Counted from the first letter of the stretch, positions 35,502 to 44,976 are shown. The stretch: 64,000 nucleotides of DNA from Aeromonas rivuli (GCF_000820045.1 NZ_CDBJ01000053.1:99393-163392); one strand, 5' to 3'. Program-made: numbers and translations. Notes: generated from the sequence alone by a model not told the origin.

Positions 35502-37514
35502 ATGAAACTAAGTATGTCTGACCTCTCCATCTTGCAGCGGGTCTATCTCGGGTTTGCCATCCTGGTCGCCGTGATGATAGCGAGTTCTGCTTTCACCTTT
35601 CACAGCCAGCGCGCACTCGGCCAGGCCCTGCATCAGGTCACCCAGCAATCCATGCCCCTGGTGCAGGCCAGCAGCCAGACCCAGATCAGCCTGCTGAGCG
35701 CCAACAAGCGGCTCAACGACGTGCTGACCGAGCAAGATGCCAAGGCGCTACCCGAAGAGATCAACGCCCTTGAGGCCGCCCAGACCGAGGTCGAGGGTCG
35801 CCTCCAGGCCCTGAGCAGCCAGGCCGGCAATGAGCCCCAACTGCAAGCACCGCTCAACGCCCTCAAGGAGCAGGTCGCCAGCTATCAGGCGCTGACCCAG
35901 ACCCTGCCCACCGAACACCAGGCCCTGCTCAGCCAGCTGCACAAGGTCAATCAGGCCAAGGGACAATTCCAGGTCACCCTGCCCCAGTTCAAGAAAAACC
36001 TGAGCGACATGATGGCGGGACAAGAGGACAGCTTTATCAAGATGCTCTCCGAGAAGCTGACCACCCAGCTCTCCACCATCGAGCTCTCCACCATGGATGC
36101 CCTCAATCAGAGCATGACGGGCCCCATCGAAGCGGCGCTCAAGCGCAACAAGATGCAGATTGGCGGCTTCAACGGCACCATCGCCGATCTGGAAAAAGAG
36201 CTGCCCAGCTTCGACAACGACGTCGGTCACAACGTGCGCGCCTTCGTGCGCGACACCACCGCCAGCGACGGCCTGCTCGGCCAGTATCAGGCCCTGATGA
36301 CGCAACAAGCCGCCCTGCTGGAGAAGAGCAAGCAGGCCAGCCAGCTCATCATCGCCATCCAGGAACAGCTCGATGCCATCACGGCCCAGAGCCAGCAACT
36401 GATGAATGCCAGCATTGCCGCCTCGGAACAGGTACAGCAGCGCAGCACCCTCTCCCAGGGGGTCAGCATAGTGCTCGCCATCCTGGTCGCCATCCTGGTC
36501 GCTCTCACCCTGGGCCGGGCCATCCGCCGCCCACTCAAGGAGCTGCTGCGGGTACTGACCGACGTGACCCAGGGGGACATGACACTGCGGGTCGGCTTCA
36601 AGAGCCGCAACGAATTTGGTCAGCTCGGCAGTCAGGTCAACCTGCTGATCGCCCAGATGAGCGAGGTCCTCACCCAGCTGAGCCAGGCCTCGACCCAGCT
36701 CAATGATGCCGCCCACGGCAACCGCCACACCACGGAGTCGGTGCGTGCGGATCTGGAGACCCAGCGTCAGGAGACCGCCTCGGTCGCCGCCGCCATGACC
36801 GAGATGGAAGCCTCGGTGCGCGAGGTTGCCCAGGCGGCCAACCAGACCCTGGAGCGGGTGATGGATGTGGAGAAAGCCTCCGAAACCGGACGCCAGGTGA
36901 TGGCGGGCAATATCAGCACCACCCACCAGCTGGCGGGCAAGTTGCAGCAGACCGGGGCTGTCATCGCCGAGGTCAGCACCATGAGCGGCCAGATTGGCAA
37001 CATTCTCGACGTCATTCGCGGCATTGCCGATCAGACCAATCTGCTGGCGCTCAATGCCGCCATCGAGGCAGCCCGGGCCGGCGAACAGGGCCGTGGCTTC
37101 GCCGTGGTGGCCGACGAGGTGCGCAGTCTGGCGGGCCGCACCTCCCAATCCACCAGCGAGATCCAGACCATGATAGAGAACCTGCAACAAGGGGTCGCCA
37201 AGGCGGTGACCGTGATGCAGGAGTGCTCCCATGAGATGGACAGCTGCATGAGCCAGAGTTCCCAGGCCAACAACGCCATGGAGGAGGTGCAGGGGATAGT
37301 GGTGCTCATCAGCGACATGTCGAGCCAGATAGCCTCGGCCGCCGAGCAGCAGCAGGCGACCAGCGCCGACATCGCCACCAACCTCAATCGCATCTCGGAT
37401 ATCTCGGATCTCAACTACCAGGGCATCGCCCGGGTGGCCGAGACCAGCCAGCAACTCGATGCCCTGGCCGAGCAGCAGGAGAGCCTGGTCAAGCGGTTCC
37501 GGCTCAGTGCCTGA
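35502..37514 (+). CDS. Methyl-accepting chemotaxis protein
   Basis: 670 residues. TM1 at about 13-35, an unusually large, helical and Gln-rich periplasmic region to about 320, TM2 at about 322-342, HAMP next ([22 protein letters not shown]), then the cytoplasmic coiled-coil hairpin. The conserved tip is [20 protein letters not shown] and [18 protein letters not shown] at about 510-546, where CheA and CheW bind. There is no PAS or dCache motif I can name; the ligand is unknown. The ATG at 35502 is used rather than a GTG-type start a few codons upstream. A FliA-type promoter precedes it, with about a 100-nt leader that has some base-pairing potential. Confidence 0.95.
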   Translation: MKLSMSDLSILQRVYLGFAILVAVMIASSAFTFHSQRALGQALHQVTQQSMPLVQASSQTQISLLSANKRLNDVLTEQDAKALPEEINALEAAQTEVEGRLQALSSQAGNEPQLQAPLNALKEQVASYQALTQTLPTEHQALLSQLHKVNQAKGQFQVTLPQFKKNLSDMMAGQEDSFIKMLSEKLTTQLSTIELSTMDALNQSMTGPIEAALKRNKMQIGGFNGTIADLEKELPSFDNDVGHNVRAFVRDTTASDGLLGQYQALMTQQAALLEKSKQASQLIIAIQEQLDAITAQSQQLMNASIAASEQVQQRSTLSQGVSIVLAILVAILVALTLGRAIRRPLKELLRVLTDVTQGDMTLRVGFKSRNEFGQLGSQVNLLIAQMSEVLTQLSQASTQLNDAAHGNRHTTESVRADLETQRQETASVAAAMTEMEASVREVAQAANQTLERVMDVEKASETGRQVMAGNISTTHQLAGKLQQTGAVIAEVSTMSGQIGNILDVIRGIADQTNLLALNAAIEAARAGEQGRGFAVVADEVRSLAGRTSQSTSEIQTMIENLQQGVAKAVTVMQECSHEMDSCMSQSSQANNAMEEVQGIVVLISDMSSQIASAAEQQQATSADIATNLNRISDISDLNYQGIARVAETSQQLDALAEQQESLVKRFRLSA

Positions 37515-37537
37515 TCGCCTCTGACGGCGCCCCCAGC

Positions 37538-37569
37538 AACAACAAGGCCCCTTTCGGGGCCTTGTTGTT
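37538..37569. terminator. Terminator shared by the MCP and PTPS-fold genes
   Basis: AACAACAAGGCCCC and GGGGCCTTGTTGTT form a perfect 14-bp stem with a 4-base loop between two convergent genes. Confidence 0.9.
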
Positions 37570-37582
37570 TATCCATGGCGCA

Positions 37583-38458
37583 TCAGGCGTAGGCGATGGC
37601 GCCCTTGCCCACCCCTTCATAGGCGACAATCTTGACGAATTTGTCCCCCACCTGCTTCTTCACTTCACGGGCAATATGGTGGGCAAGCAGCTCTATGGTG
37701 GTGTCGGTGTCGATCATCTCCACCTCGCTTCTGGCCATGGCGAGCTGGAACAGCCCCTGGGGGGCCACATACTTGAAACCGATGTGCTGCTCGCCAAGCA
37801 GTGGCGTGGCGACGGCGCTCAGGGCCAGTTCGGTCAGGGGAACTTGGTCCTCAGCGGTGCCGAGGTAGATATCGGCCCAACCCTCGGCCCAATTCTGTTC
37901 AAGCTCTTCATCACGCTCCCCTTCCACCTCTATCTCGATGGGCGAGCGATGACCGTGGGCGATGCGCTGGCAGTTGCCATCGTGTTTCTTGAGGCCATGG
38001 CTGTAGTGATAGAAGGCGCCGGCAATGGCTTCGTGGCGCAGGGTCAGCGACAGATCCCGGATATTGCCCGGCAGCTCCTTGGCCAGTACCGCCAGCAGGT
38101 AGCGGGTCACAGACTCCTTGTCGACCTGGGCACCGGGGATAAAGGCAAAGGCCTCCCCCGGACAGCGCAGGTGGATGGAGCTGCCCTGGCGCAGCAAGTC
38201 GACGCACTGCTCGCCCCCGGCCAGACTCTCGATGCGCACCAGGGCGTTGTCTGCCGGGACCAGCAGTTTGTGGTCCACTTCGCGGTCGATGATCGCCTTG
38301 ATAAGCTTCTTCACCCGCCCAAAATCGAGCAGCATGCTCATCTCGTTGAGCTCGCCACCCAGCTCCACGTCCACCAGCCAGCTCTCACCCACCATGCCAC
38401 GGCGTTCACACAGGTAGCTGGAGTCGATCACGGTCAAATCTCTTACAAATAACTTCAT
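37583..38458 (-). CDS. Tandem 6-pyruvoyl-tetrahydropterin synthase (QueD-like) protein
   Basis: 291 residues, about twice a QueD monomer. The C-terminal half keeps the zinc and cysteine region of the T-fold enzyme: FYHYSHGLKKHDGNC then RIAHGHR (HGH ligands). The N-terminal half keeps other conserved parts: LLDFGRVKKLIKAI (DF motif), then REVDHKLL (DH motif), and a VDKESVTRYLLAVL segment like the usual PTxEN region. Neither half has every catalytic element on its own, so the two may combine in one fold. QueD makes 6-carboxytetrahydropterin for queuosine; whether this protein does so is not shown. Divergent from the dihydroorotase gene. Confidence 0.8.
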   Translation of the reverse strand: MKLFVRDLTVIDSSYLCERRGMVGESWLVDVELGGELNEMSMLLDFGRVKKLIKAIIDREVDHKLLVPADNALVRIESLAGGEQCVDLLRQGSSIHLRCPGEAFAFIPGAQVDKESVTRYLLAVLAKELPGNIRDLSLTLRHEAIAGAFYHYSHGLKKHDGNCQRIAHGHRSPIEIEVEGERDEELEQNWAEGWADIYLGTAEDQVPLTELALSAVATPLLGEQHIGFKYVAPQGLFQLAMARSEVEMIDTDTTIELLAHHIAREVKKQVGDKFVKIVAYEGVGKGAIAYA

Positions 38459-38536
38459 TACTCAGGCCTTGCTACAGAGTAGGGACAGATTGCGCTATTA
38501 TGACCCGCGCTCACCGACAAAGGAACTGGACCCGCC

Positions 38537-39880
38537 ATGAACACATTGCTTATCAAGAACGCAACCCTGGTCAACGAAGGGCGCATCTACGCCTCCGATG
38601 TGCTGATCGAGGGCGAGCGTATCAAGAAGATCGCCCCCCAGATCGATGCCCCGGACGCCGTGGTGATCGATGCGGCAGGCCGCCATCTGATCCCCGGCAT
38701 GATTGACGATCAGGTCCATTTTCGTGAGCCGGGTCTGACCCACAAAGGCACCATAGCGAGCGAGTCCCGCGCCGCCGTGGCCGGTGGCACCACCAGCTTC
38801 ATGGAGATGCCCAACGTCAATCCCCAGACAACTACTATCGACGCCCTGGAAGCCAAGTACGAGATCGCCGCCAAAGGCTCTGCCGCCAACTACAGCTTCT
38901 ATCTGGGTGCCACCAACGACAACCTGGAAGAGATCAAGAAGCTCGATCCCAAGCAGTCCTGCGGCATCAAGATCTTCATGGGCGCCTCCACCGGCAACAT
39001 GCTGGTCGACAACCAGGAGACCCTGGCGGCCATCTTCCGGGAGAGCCCGGTGATGATAGTGACCCACTGCGAAGACACGCCGTCTATCAAGGTGCTCGAA
39101 GACGAGGCCCGCGCCAAGTGGGGCGAGGATGTGCCGATGCGCGAGCACGGCCGCATCCGCAGCGCCGATGCCTGCTACAAATCCTCTAGCATGGCGGTGG
39201 GCCTGGCGAAAAAATACGGCGCCAAACTGCACGTGCTGCATCTGACCACGGCAAAAGAGCTGTCGCTCTTCACCGCCAGCCCGGACTTGAAGGAGCTCAA
39301 GGACAAGAACATCACCGCCGAGGTGTGTGTGCATCATCTGTTCTTCAACGAGGCGGACTACGACACCCTGGGCAGCCAGATCAAGTGCAACCCGGCGGTG
39401 AAGAGCGCGGCCGATCAGCACGCGCTGCTCGATGCGGTGCGCAACGATGTGCTCGACATCATCGCCACCGACCACGCCCCCCACACCTGGGAAGAGAAGC
39501 AGAACAGCTACTTCAAGGCGCCGTCCGGCATCCCGCTGGTGCAGCACTCCATGCAGGCCCTGCTCGAGCTCTACCACAACGGCGTCTTCAGCCTGGAAAC
39601 CATAGTCCGGAAGACGTCTCATGCGGTGGCCGAGCGCTTCCAGGTGCAGGATCGCGGCTACATCCGCGAGGGTTACTTCGCCGACCTGGTGCTGCTGGAT
39701 CTGGGCAAGCCCTATGTGGTCAATGACGACAACCTGCTCTATCTGTGCGGCTGGTCGCCCTTTAACGGCTACCGCTTCCAGAGCAGCATAGAGATGACCC
39801 TGGTGAATGGTCAGATTGCCTGGCAGAACGGTCAGGTCACCGACCAGGTATTGGGCAAACGGCTGACCTTTAACCGCTGA
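38537..39880 (+). CDS. Dihydroorotase (amidohydrolase superfamily)
   Basis: 447 residues of the dihydroorotase type that closes carbamoylaspartate to dihydroorotate in pyrimidine synthesis. Metal and substrate motifs are MIDDQVHFREPGLTHKG (H61; the usual first His of HxH is Gln here, as in a known branch of the family), GIKIFMGASTGN with the carboxylated Lys, THCEDTPS, LHVLHLTT and IIATDHAPHTWEEK. It is longer than the class II PyrC of E. coli and resembles the class I-like branch. The 3' end is partly duplicated 136 bp downstream. A separate allantoinase role is less likely. Confidence 0.9.
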   Translation: MNTLLIKNATLVNEGRIYASDVLIEGERIKKIAPQIDAPDAVVIDAAGRHLIPGMIDDQVHFREPGLTHKGTIASESRAAVAGGTTSFMEMPNVNPQTTTIDALEAKYEIAAKGSAANYSFYLGATNDNLEEIKKLDPKQSCGIKIFMGASTGNMLVDNQETLAAIFRESPVMIVTHCEDTPSIKVLEDEARAKWGEDVPMREHGRIRSADACYKSSSMAVGLAKKYGAKLHVLHLTTAKELSLFTASPDLKELKDKNITAEVCVHHLFFNEADYDTLGSQIKCNPAVKSAADQHALLDAVRNDVLDIIATDHAPHTWEEKQNSYFKAPSGIPLVQHSMQALLELYHNGVFSLETIVRKTSHAVAERFQVQDRGYIREGYFADLVLLDLGKPYVVNDDNLLYLCGWSPFNGYRFQSSIEMTLVNGQIAWQNGQVTDQVLGKRLTFNR

Positions 39881-40016
39881 CAGCGAGGGAAGCGATAGCC
39901 ATTCAACGGCTGTCGCTCCCAACCCCATTGGCATGAAGATGAAAGGCCGATCACCCGGCAAAACGGTCAGTTCACCGGCTTGCTATTGGGCAAACGGCTG
40001 ACCTTTAACCGTTAAT
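39827..40016 (+). repeat. Diverged direct duplicate of the dihydroorotase gene 3' end
   Basis: The last 54 bp of the gene (39827-39880) recur at 39963-40016 without gaps, with 7 differences. An exact 28-bp core, starting TATTGGGCAAACGG, is at 39849-39876 and 39985-40012. The second copy even keeps a stop codon (TAA for TGA). The 82-bp spacer holds a stem-loop, GGGAAGCGATAGCC with GGCTGTCGCTCCC (39887-39920). Confidence 0.9.
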
Positions 40017-40059
40017 TGCGTGCAAAGCAGGCGAACGCGTCAAAGTCGCTGTTTGCTGG

Positions 40060-40088
40060 TTGACAGGGGGGGGCCATCTCCATACACT
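40060..40088 (+). promoter_or_regulatory. Promoter of the tRNA-Pro gene
   Basis: TTGACA at 40060-40065, a 17-bp spacer and TACACT at 40083-40088, followed by a GC-rich CAGCCCCC discriminator, the pattern of stable-RNA promoters under stringent control. A perfect stem-loop, GTCAGC-CAA-GCTGAC at 40097-40111, sits just before the mature tRNA 5' end and may guide processing. Confidence 0.8.
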
Positions 40089-40116
40089 CAGCCCCCGTCA
40101 GCCAAGCTGACGCAGT

Positions 40117-40193
40117 CGGCGTGTAGCGCAGCCAGGTAGCGCACTGTCATGGGGTGTCAGGGGTCGGAGGTTCGAATCCTCTCACGCCGACCA
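40117..40193 (+). tRNA. tRNA-Pro (anticodon GGG)
   Basis: 77 bases including the encoded CCA. The acceptor stem pairs CGGCGTG with CACGCCG, the D loop is AGCCAGGTAGC, the anticodon GGG is at 40151-40153, and the T loop is GGTTCGAATCC. It closely resembles E. coli proL, including the T-T mismatch in the anticodon stem. Confidence 0.96.
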
Positions 40194-40205
40194 TCATTCC
40201 CCGAG

Positions 40206-40238
40206 AAAGGCCCAATCAGCAGATTGGGCCTTTTTTTT
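40206..40238 (+). terminator. tRNA-Pro terminator
   Basis: AAAGGCCCAATC and GATTGGGCCTTT form a 12-bp stem with a 4-base loop and an eight-base T run. Confidence 0.95.
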
Positions 40239-40375
40239 ATCCGCGATCCTTCCCCCTTTTCCCTCATCGTGGATGGCATTGACCCTCTCCCTGCTCTCCT
40301 CCAGCCAGGTGGATGATTGCCCAAAACCGATCCCTGTGTTGTGATCAGCTATCGTCTCTGCCCAGGGTTTATCTC

Positions 40376-40849
40376 ATGCCATCTTGTCGCTCTCCTCTGC
40401 CCTCTCTCCTGCTGGTCTGCACCCTGCTCTTGGGCGGCTGCGCGACCCCCTATGACAGTGAGAAGTCAATGTGGAATGGTCAAACTGGCTTCTCCCAGAC
40501 CCAGCTCGGCCCGGATCGCTGGCAGATAGAGTTCGTCGGCAACGATCTGGTGGACAGGGAGACGGCGCGCAAATACGTGCTCAAACGCGCCGGGGAACTG
40601 GCCCTCTCCAGAGGCTATGGCTGGATAGAGGTATTGAGTCTGGAGATTGCCCGGGATGCCGTGCGCGCGACCCCCCGTCGCCCTCAGTTTGGTTTCGATG
40701 AGTACGAGCCAGACACCTTCATGGAGCAGTTGCATGTCGAGCATCGCATCTCTGCCCTGCTCAACCTGCGCCTGCGTCACCAGGCCAAGGGGGATGGCAG
40801 CTTGTCAGCTGAATATCTCAATAAAATAACAATTAGCAACAGTAAATAG
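40376..40849 (+). CDS. CC0125/CC1285-like lipoprotein
   Basis: 157 residues with a signal peptide and lipobox LLLGGC (Cys about 22). The mature part has the pattern SQTQLGPDRWQIEFVGNDLVDRETARKYVLKRAGELALSRGYGWIEVL, which fits the CC0125/CC1285 family of small lipoproteins. It should be membrane-anchored and face the periplasm. The ATG at 40376 is chosen because it begins a standard signal peptide; the frame is open 20 codons further upstream. Function unknown. Confidence 0.85.
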   Translation: MPSCRSPLPSLLLVCTLLLGGCATPYDSEKSMWNGQTGFSQTQLGPDRWQIEFVGNDLVDRETARKYVLKRAGELALSRGYGWIEVLSLEIARDAVRATPRRPQFGFDEYEPDTFMEQLHVEHRISALLNLRLRHQAKGDGSLSAEYLNKITISNSK

Positions 40850-41036
40850 TAACAATTAACTAAATAACATCCTTGATACACCTAAGACCAGTATGAAAAG
40901 TGTGACTCGACGCTGGTGTTAGTGCTCGCCTTTGGGCATGCTGCAAACCGTGATCGCCCTCCTCTGGCGATCTGGCACGGCTGTCGTGGCACTCGCCACC
41001 CCATCCCGACTCCTTGCGTTGCCCGGATCTCTCCCC

Positions 41037-42308
41037 ATGAAAATGAACAAGCTGACCCTCGCCATCCTGATCGCCATGCTGCTTGGCATCGCCACCGGTC
41101 AGGGTTATCGACTCTTTGCCCCCGGCGAAGCCCCCGCTTTTGCAGACAATGTCACCCTGCTCACCGACATCTTCCTGCGCCTCATCAAGATGATCATCGC
41201 CCCCCTGGTGTTCACCACCCTGGTGGTCGGTATCGCCAAGATGGGGGATACCCGCACCGTCGGCCGGATCGGCGCCAAGACCCTCGGCTGGTTTATGCTC
41301 GCCTCCCTGCTCTCCCTGAGCCTGGGGCTGCTCATGGTCACCCTGATGCAGCCGGGCAGCGGCCTCTCCTTGCCTCTGCCACCCGAGTCCGCCAGCAGCG
41401 GCATCAGCGCCGCCAGCCTGAGCCTGCGCGACTTTATCGCTCATGCCATCCCCAAGAGCCTGATCGAGGCCATGGCCAACAACGAGATCCTGCAAATCGT
41501 GGTGTTCTCACTGTTCTTCGGTCTGGCCGCCGCCGCACTCGGTGATGCCGCCAAGCCGGTGGTGATGCTGCTGGCAAGCAGCGCCGAGATCATGCTCAAG
41601 GTGACCGGCTATGTGATGAATTTCGCTCCCTTTGCCGTCTTTGCCGCCATCTCGGCCATGGTCGCCAAGGAGGGGCTCGGCATCCTCGCCACCTATGGCA
41701 GCTTCATGGCCCAGTTCTATCTGGCCCTGGCCTGTCTCTGGCTGCTGCTCATCGCCATGGGCAGCCTCTTCCTGCGCCAGCGCACCCCGCGCCTGCTGGC
41801 CCTGATCCGCGAACCCGTGCTGCTCGCCTTCTCGACCGCCAGCTCGGAGGCTGCCTATCCCAAGACGCTGCAACGCCTCGAGTGGTTCGGCTGTGACAAG
41901 CGTATCGCCAGCTTCGTGCTGCCCATGGGTTACTCCTTCAATCTGGATGGCTCCATGATGTACTGCACCTTTGCGGTCATGTTCATCGCCCAGGCCTATG
42001 GCATCGAGCTCTCCTTCGCCCAGCAGGTGACCATGTTGCTGCTGCTCATGGTCACCTCCAAGGGGATGGCCGGGGTGCCACGGGCCTCCCTGGTGGTGAT
42101 TGCCGCCACCCTCAACCAGTTCCATATCCCGGAGGCGGGTGTCCTGCTGCTGCTCGGCATAGACCACTTCCTCGACATGGGTCGCTCCGCCACCAATGTG
42201 CTCGGCAACGCCATCGCCGCCTGCGTGATCGCCAAGACCGAGGATTGTCTGGCAGAGGAGATCCAAGCGCCCCATGCCGCCTCGAAAGAGGCTCGCCAAC
42301 CCGTGTGA
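41037..42308 (+). CDS. Dicarboxylate/amino acid:cation symporter (DAACS family)
   Basis: 423 residues of the GltP/DctA/SstT-like family, which imports glutamate, aspartate, serine/threonine or C4-dicarboxylates with protons or sodium. The membrane fold is clear: LRLIKMIIAPLVFTTLVVGIA, an HP1 loop with LLAFSTASSEAAYPKTL, the MGYSFNLDGSMMYCT substrate-site helix, VTSKGMAGVPRASLVV in HP2 and FLDMGRSATNVLGNA at the end. The exact substrate is not assigned. The ATG at 41037 is used; the frame is open upstream but lacks conservation signals. A stem-loop follows the gene. Confidence 0.93.
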   Translation: MKMNKLTLAILIAMLLGIATGQGYRLFAPGEAPAFADNVTLLTDIFLRLIKMIIAPLVFTTLVVGIAKMGDTRTVGRIGAKTLGWFMLASLLSLSLGLLMVTLMQPGSGLSLPLPPESASSGISAASLSLRDFIAHAIPKSLIEAMANNEILQIVVFSLFFGLAAAALGDAAKPVVMLLASSAEIMLKVTGYVMNFAPFAVFAAISAMVAKEGLGILATYGSFMAQFYLALACLWLLLIAMGSLFLRQRTPRLLALIREPVLLAFSTASSEAAYPKTLQRLEWFGCDKRIASFVLPMGYSFNLDGSMMYCTFAVMFIAQAYGIELSFAQQVTMLLLLMVTSKGMAGVPRASLVVIAATLNQFHIPEAGVLLLLGIDHFLDMGRSATNVLGNAIAACVIAKTEDCLAEEIQAPHAASKEARQPV

Positions 42309-42617
42309 TGAGGGGCGAGGTCCGCTCCGTCAATGGCTCAACGCCCGGCTGTGCCCCCTCCCGCCCCGAGACGGGGCACAGCTGGCATTTGTCCCCTGCC
42401 TTGCTCCCCTTCAACCTCTGATCACCTCAGGGAAAACGTGACCTAAAGACGTGCCACAAAGAGCACCATACGGTACACTCCCATCCGGGTCCAAACCCAC
42501 GTTAAATATATAAAAATCAATAACAAGGCATTTATTAGCCACTGGTAGCATCCAGGTGCGGATCCCTATCTGCCCCTCGATGCCCAGCCGCCTCGCCTCA
42601 ACAAAACAGGACATCCC
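42309..42617. other. Intergenic region upstream of the racemase gene
   Basis: No gene seen. A perfect inverted repeat, GCTGTGCCCC at 42348-42357 with GGGGCACAGC at 42373-42382, follows the symporter and probably ends its transcript. The rest is likely promoter region for the racemase; an AT-rich stretch near 42500-42530 could hold it, but no clear -35/-10 pair was fixed. Confidence 0.5.
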
Positions 42618-43844
42618 ATGAACAAGAAAACCCTGCTCGCGACCCTGATCTTCGGCCTGATGGCTGGCCACGCCGTTGCCGCCCCTTACCTGCCCCAGGC
42701 GGACGATCAACGCAATGGCCAGCAATACAGCGCCGCCAATGCCTGGCTGGAAGTGGATCTGGCCGCCTTCGATCACAACCTGCAGACCCTCAAGACTCGC
42801 CTCGGTGACAAGGGCCCGCAGATCTGCGCCATCATGAAGGCCGACGCCTATGGTCACGGCATCGATCTGCTGGTGCCCTCGGTGGTTGCCGCCGGCATCC
42901 CCTGCATCGGCATCGCCAGCAACGAAGAGGCCAGGGTGGCACGGGACAAGGGCTTCACCGGTCGTCTGATGCGAGTCCGCGCCGCGACCCCGGCCGAAGT
43001 CGAGCAGGCGGTGCCTTACAAGCTCGAAGAGCTGGTCGGCGGCCTGGAAAACGCGACCATCATCAGCGAGATAGCCCAGCGCCACCAGACCCGGATACCG
43101 GTGCACATTGGCCTCAACTCGGCAGGCATGAGCCGTAACGGTCTGGACTTGCGCGCCCAGGATGCCAAGGGTGAAGCCCTGGCCATACTCGGCCTCAAGG
43201 GGATCACCCCGGTCGGCATCATGACCCACTTCCCGGTGGAGGAGAAAGAGGACGTCAAGCTGGGTCTGGCCCAGTTCAAGCTCGATTCCCAGTGGCTGAT
43301 CGAGGCGGGCAAGCTGGATCGCAGCAAGCTTACCCTGCACTGCGCCAACTCCTTCGCGACCCTGGAAGTGCCCGAAGCACATCTGGACATGGTTCGCCCG
43401 GGCGGCCTCATCTATGGCGACTCCATCCCCTCCTACACCGAATACAAGCGCGTCATGGCCTTCAAGAGCCAGGTAGCGGCAGTCAGTCACTTCCCGGCGG
43501 GCAACACGGTCGGCTACGATCGCACCTTCACCCTCAAGCGGGACTCCGTGCTGGCCAACCTGCCGATGGGCTACTCGGACGGTTATCGCCGCGCCATGAG
43601 CAACAAGGCCTCCGTGCTCATCAACGGCCAGAAGGCCCCGGTGGTGGGCAAGACCTCCATGAACACCGTCATGGTCGATGTGACCGACATCAAGGGGGTC
43701 AAACCCGGTGATGAGGTGGTGATGTTTGGCCGCCAGGGGGATCACGAGATAAAACAGGCAGATCTGGAAGAGTACAATGGCGCCCTGCTGGCGGACATGT
43801 ACACCGTCTGGGGTTACAGCAACCCGCGCATCATCAAGCGTTAA
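42618..43844 (+). CDS. bsr: Periplasmic broad-specificity amino-acid racemase (Alr-like)
   Basis: 408 residues. A PLP-dependent alanine-racemase-fold enzyme with a cleavable signal peptide (about residues 1-21, ending AVAA), which is the mark of the periplasmic broad-specificity racemases of Vibrio, Aeromonas and Pseudomonas (BsrV type) rather than of cytoplasmic Alr. The PLP Lys is K74 in AIMKADAYGHG. The second catalytic Tyr is expected in the NTVGYDRTF region, and VGKTSMNTVMVDVTD is family-typical. It would release D-amino acids to the periplasm, where they can affect peptidoglycan. A strong terminator follows. Confidence 0.92.
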   Translation: MNKKTLLATLIFGLMAGHAVAAPYLPQADDQRNGQQYSAANAWLEVDLAAFDHNLQTLKTRLGDKGPQICAIMKADAYGHGIDLLVPSVVAAGIPCIGIASNEEARVARDKGFTGRLMRVRAATPAEVEQAVPYKLEELVGGLENATIISEIAQRHQTRIPVHIGLNSAGMSRNGLDLRAQDAKGEALAILGLKGITPVGIMTHFPVEEKEDVKLGLAQFKLDSQWLIEAGKLDRSKLTLHCANSFATLEVPEAHLDMVRPGGLIYGDSIPSYTEYKRVMAFKSQVAAVSHFPAGNTVGYDRTFTLKRDSVLANLPMGYSDGYRRAMSNKASVLINGQKAPVVGKTSMNTVMVDVTDIKGVKPGDEVVMFGRQGDHEIKQADLEEYNGALLADMYTVWGYSNPRIIKR

Positions 43845-43894
43845 TCCTGCCGCCCCTGTGGCACGGCGCGCGAGCGGGCAATCAATGCCCATAG

Positions 43895-43923
43895 AAAAGG
43901 GCTCCCTTAGGAGCCCTTTTTAT
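43895..43923. terminator. Terminator between racemase and alx genes
   Basis: AAAAGGGCTCC and GGAGCCCTTTT pair over 11 bp with a 4-base loop and a T run on each strand. It serves two convergent genes. Confidence 0.93.
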
Positions 43924-43975
43924 TTCATTATCCTCTGGCACCGCCGGCGTTATACCCGCGCGCCAGGGCTGCGGA

Positions 43976-44929
43976 TCAGCTCGCCGATTTGACTTGCTTG
44001 CGCGTCAGCCAGAGGCTGAGCCCCATGCTGAGCACCAGTATGCTGGCCACCACCCCCAGGGCTACCCCGGTCGGGATCTTGAAGATGTCGAGCAGCAGCA
44101 TCTTGACCCCGATAAACATCAGGATGAAGGCCAGGCCGTATTTCAGCAGGCTGAAGCGCTCGGCCACACCGGCCAGCAGGAAGTACATGGCCCGCAGCCC
44201 CATGATGGCGAAGATATTGGAGGTGAGCACGATGAAGGGATCCGTGGTCACCGCGAAGATGGCCGGGATGCTGTCCACCGCGAAGATGAGATCGCTCACC
44301 TCCACCAGCACCAGGATCAGCAGCAGCGGCGTGGCGAAACGCACCCCATCACGCCAGACGAAGAAGTGCTCCCCTTCCAGCTGCTCGGTCACCTTGAAGC
44401 GACGACGCATCCAGTTCAACAAGGGGTTGTTGGCAAGATCCGGCTCCTTGTCGGCCGCCCACAGCATCTTGGCACCGGTCAGCAGCAAGAAGGCGCCGAA
44501 CAGATACAAGATCCAGTGGAATTGCTCGATGAGCCAGCTGCCCGCAAACACCATGCCAGCCCGCATCACGATGGCGCCCAATACCCCATACAGCAGCACC
44601 CTGCGCTGCAGCTCGGCCGGGATCGCAAAATAGCCAAACAGCATCAGCCAGACGAAGACGTTGTCCACCGCCAGTGCCTTCTCGATGAGGTAGCCGGAGA
44701 GGAACTCCAACCCCTTCTGGTTCGCCATCTCGCGACCCATATTCACATCAACCCAGTACCAGATGGCCAGGTTGAAGAGCAGCGCCATGCTCACCCAGAC
44801 CAGGGACCAGGCGCCCGCCTCCTTGAGGGAAACCTTGTGAGACTTGCCGCCCCCCACGAAACGTAAATCAACCCAGAGCAGGGTCAACACCAGGGCGAAG
44901 AACCCCAACCACATCCACCATTCACCCAT
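43976..44929 (-). CDS. alx: TerC/Alx family manganese-linked membrane protein
   Basis: 317 residues, very like E. coli Alx (321). Eight or so membrane helices with the family motifs AVDNVFVWLMLFGYF, LFGAFLLLTGAKML, ILVLVEVSDLIFAVDSIPAIFAVTTDPF and GLRAMYFLLAGVAERFSLLKYG. Acidic residues in the two AVDN/AVDS helices are likely metal-binding. Alx/TerC proteins take part in manganese export and metallation of exported proteins. The ATG at 44929 has AGGAGGAC as Shine-Dalgarno. A yybP-ykoY manganese riboswitch precedes it, which supports the role. Confidence 0.95.
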   Translation of the reverse strand: MGEWWMWLGFFALVLTLLWVDLRFVGGGKSHKVSLKEAGAWSLVWVSMALLFNLAIWYWVDVNMGREMANQKGLEFLSGYLIEKALAVDNVFVWLMLFGYFAIPAELQRRVLLYGVLGAIVMRAGMVFAGSWLIEQFHWILYLFGAFLLLTGAKMLWAADKEPDLANNPLLNWMRRRFKVTEQLEGEHFFVWRDGVRFATPLLLILVLVEVSDLIFAVDSIPAIFAVTTDPFIVLTSNIFAIMGLRAMYFLLAGVAERFSLLKYGLAFILMFIGVKMLLLDIFKIPTGVALGVVASILVLSMGLSLWLTRKQVKSAS

Positions 44930-44940
44930 TGTGTCCTCCT

Positions 44941-44976
44941 TAAAAACGACAAAACCCATGACCGGAGGCATGGGTT
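44941..44976 (-). terminator. Riboswitch-controlled terminator before alx
   Basis: On the minus strand AACCCATG and CATGGGTT form an 8-bp stem followed by TTGTCGTTTTTA. It lies between the manganese riboswitch and the alx start, so it is the likely expression platform. Confidence 0.75.

Noticed and set aside
40097-40240. tRNA-Pro as integration site of a genomic island
   Set aside because: No integrase gene and no repeated tRNA 3' end are present in this window; only the short dihydroorotase-end duplicate is nearby.
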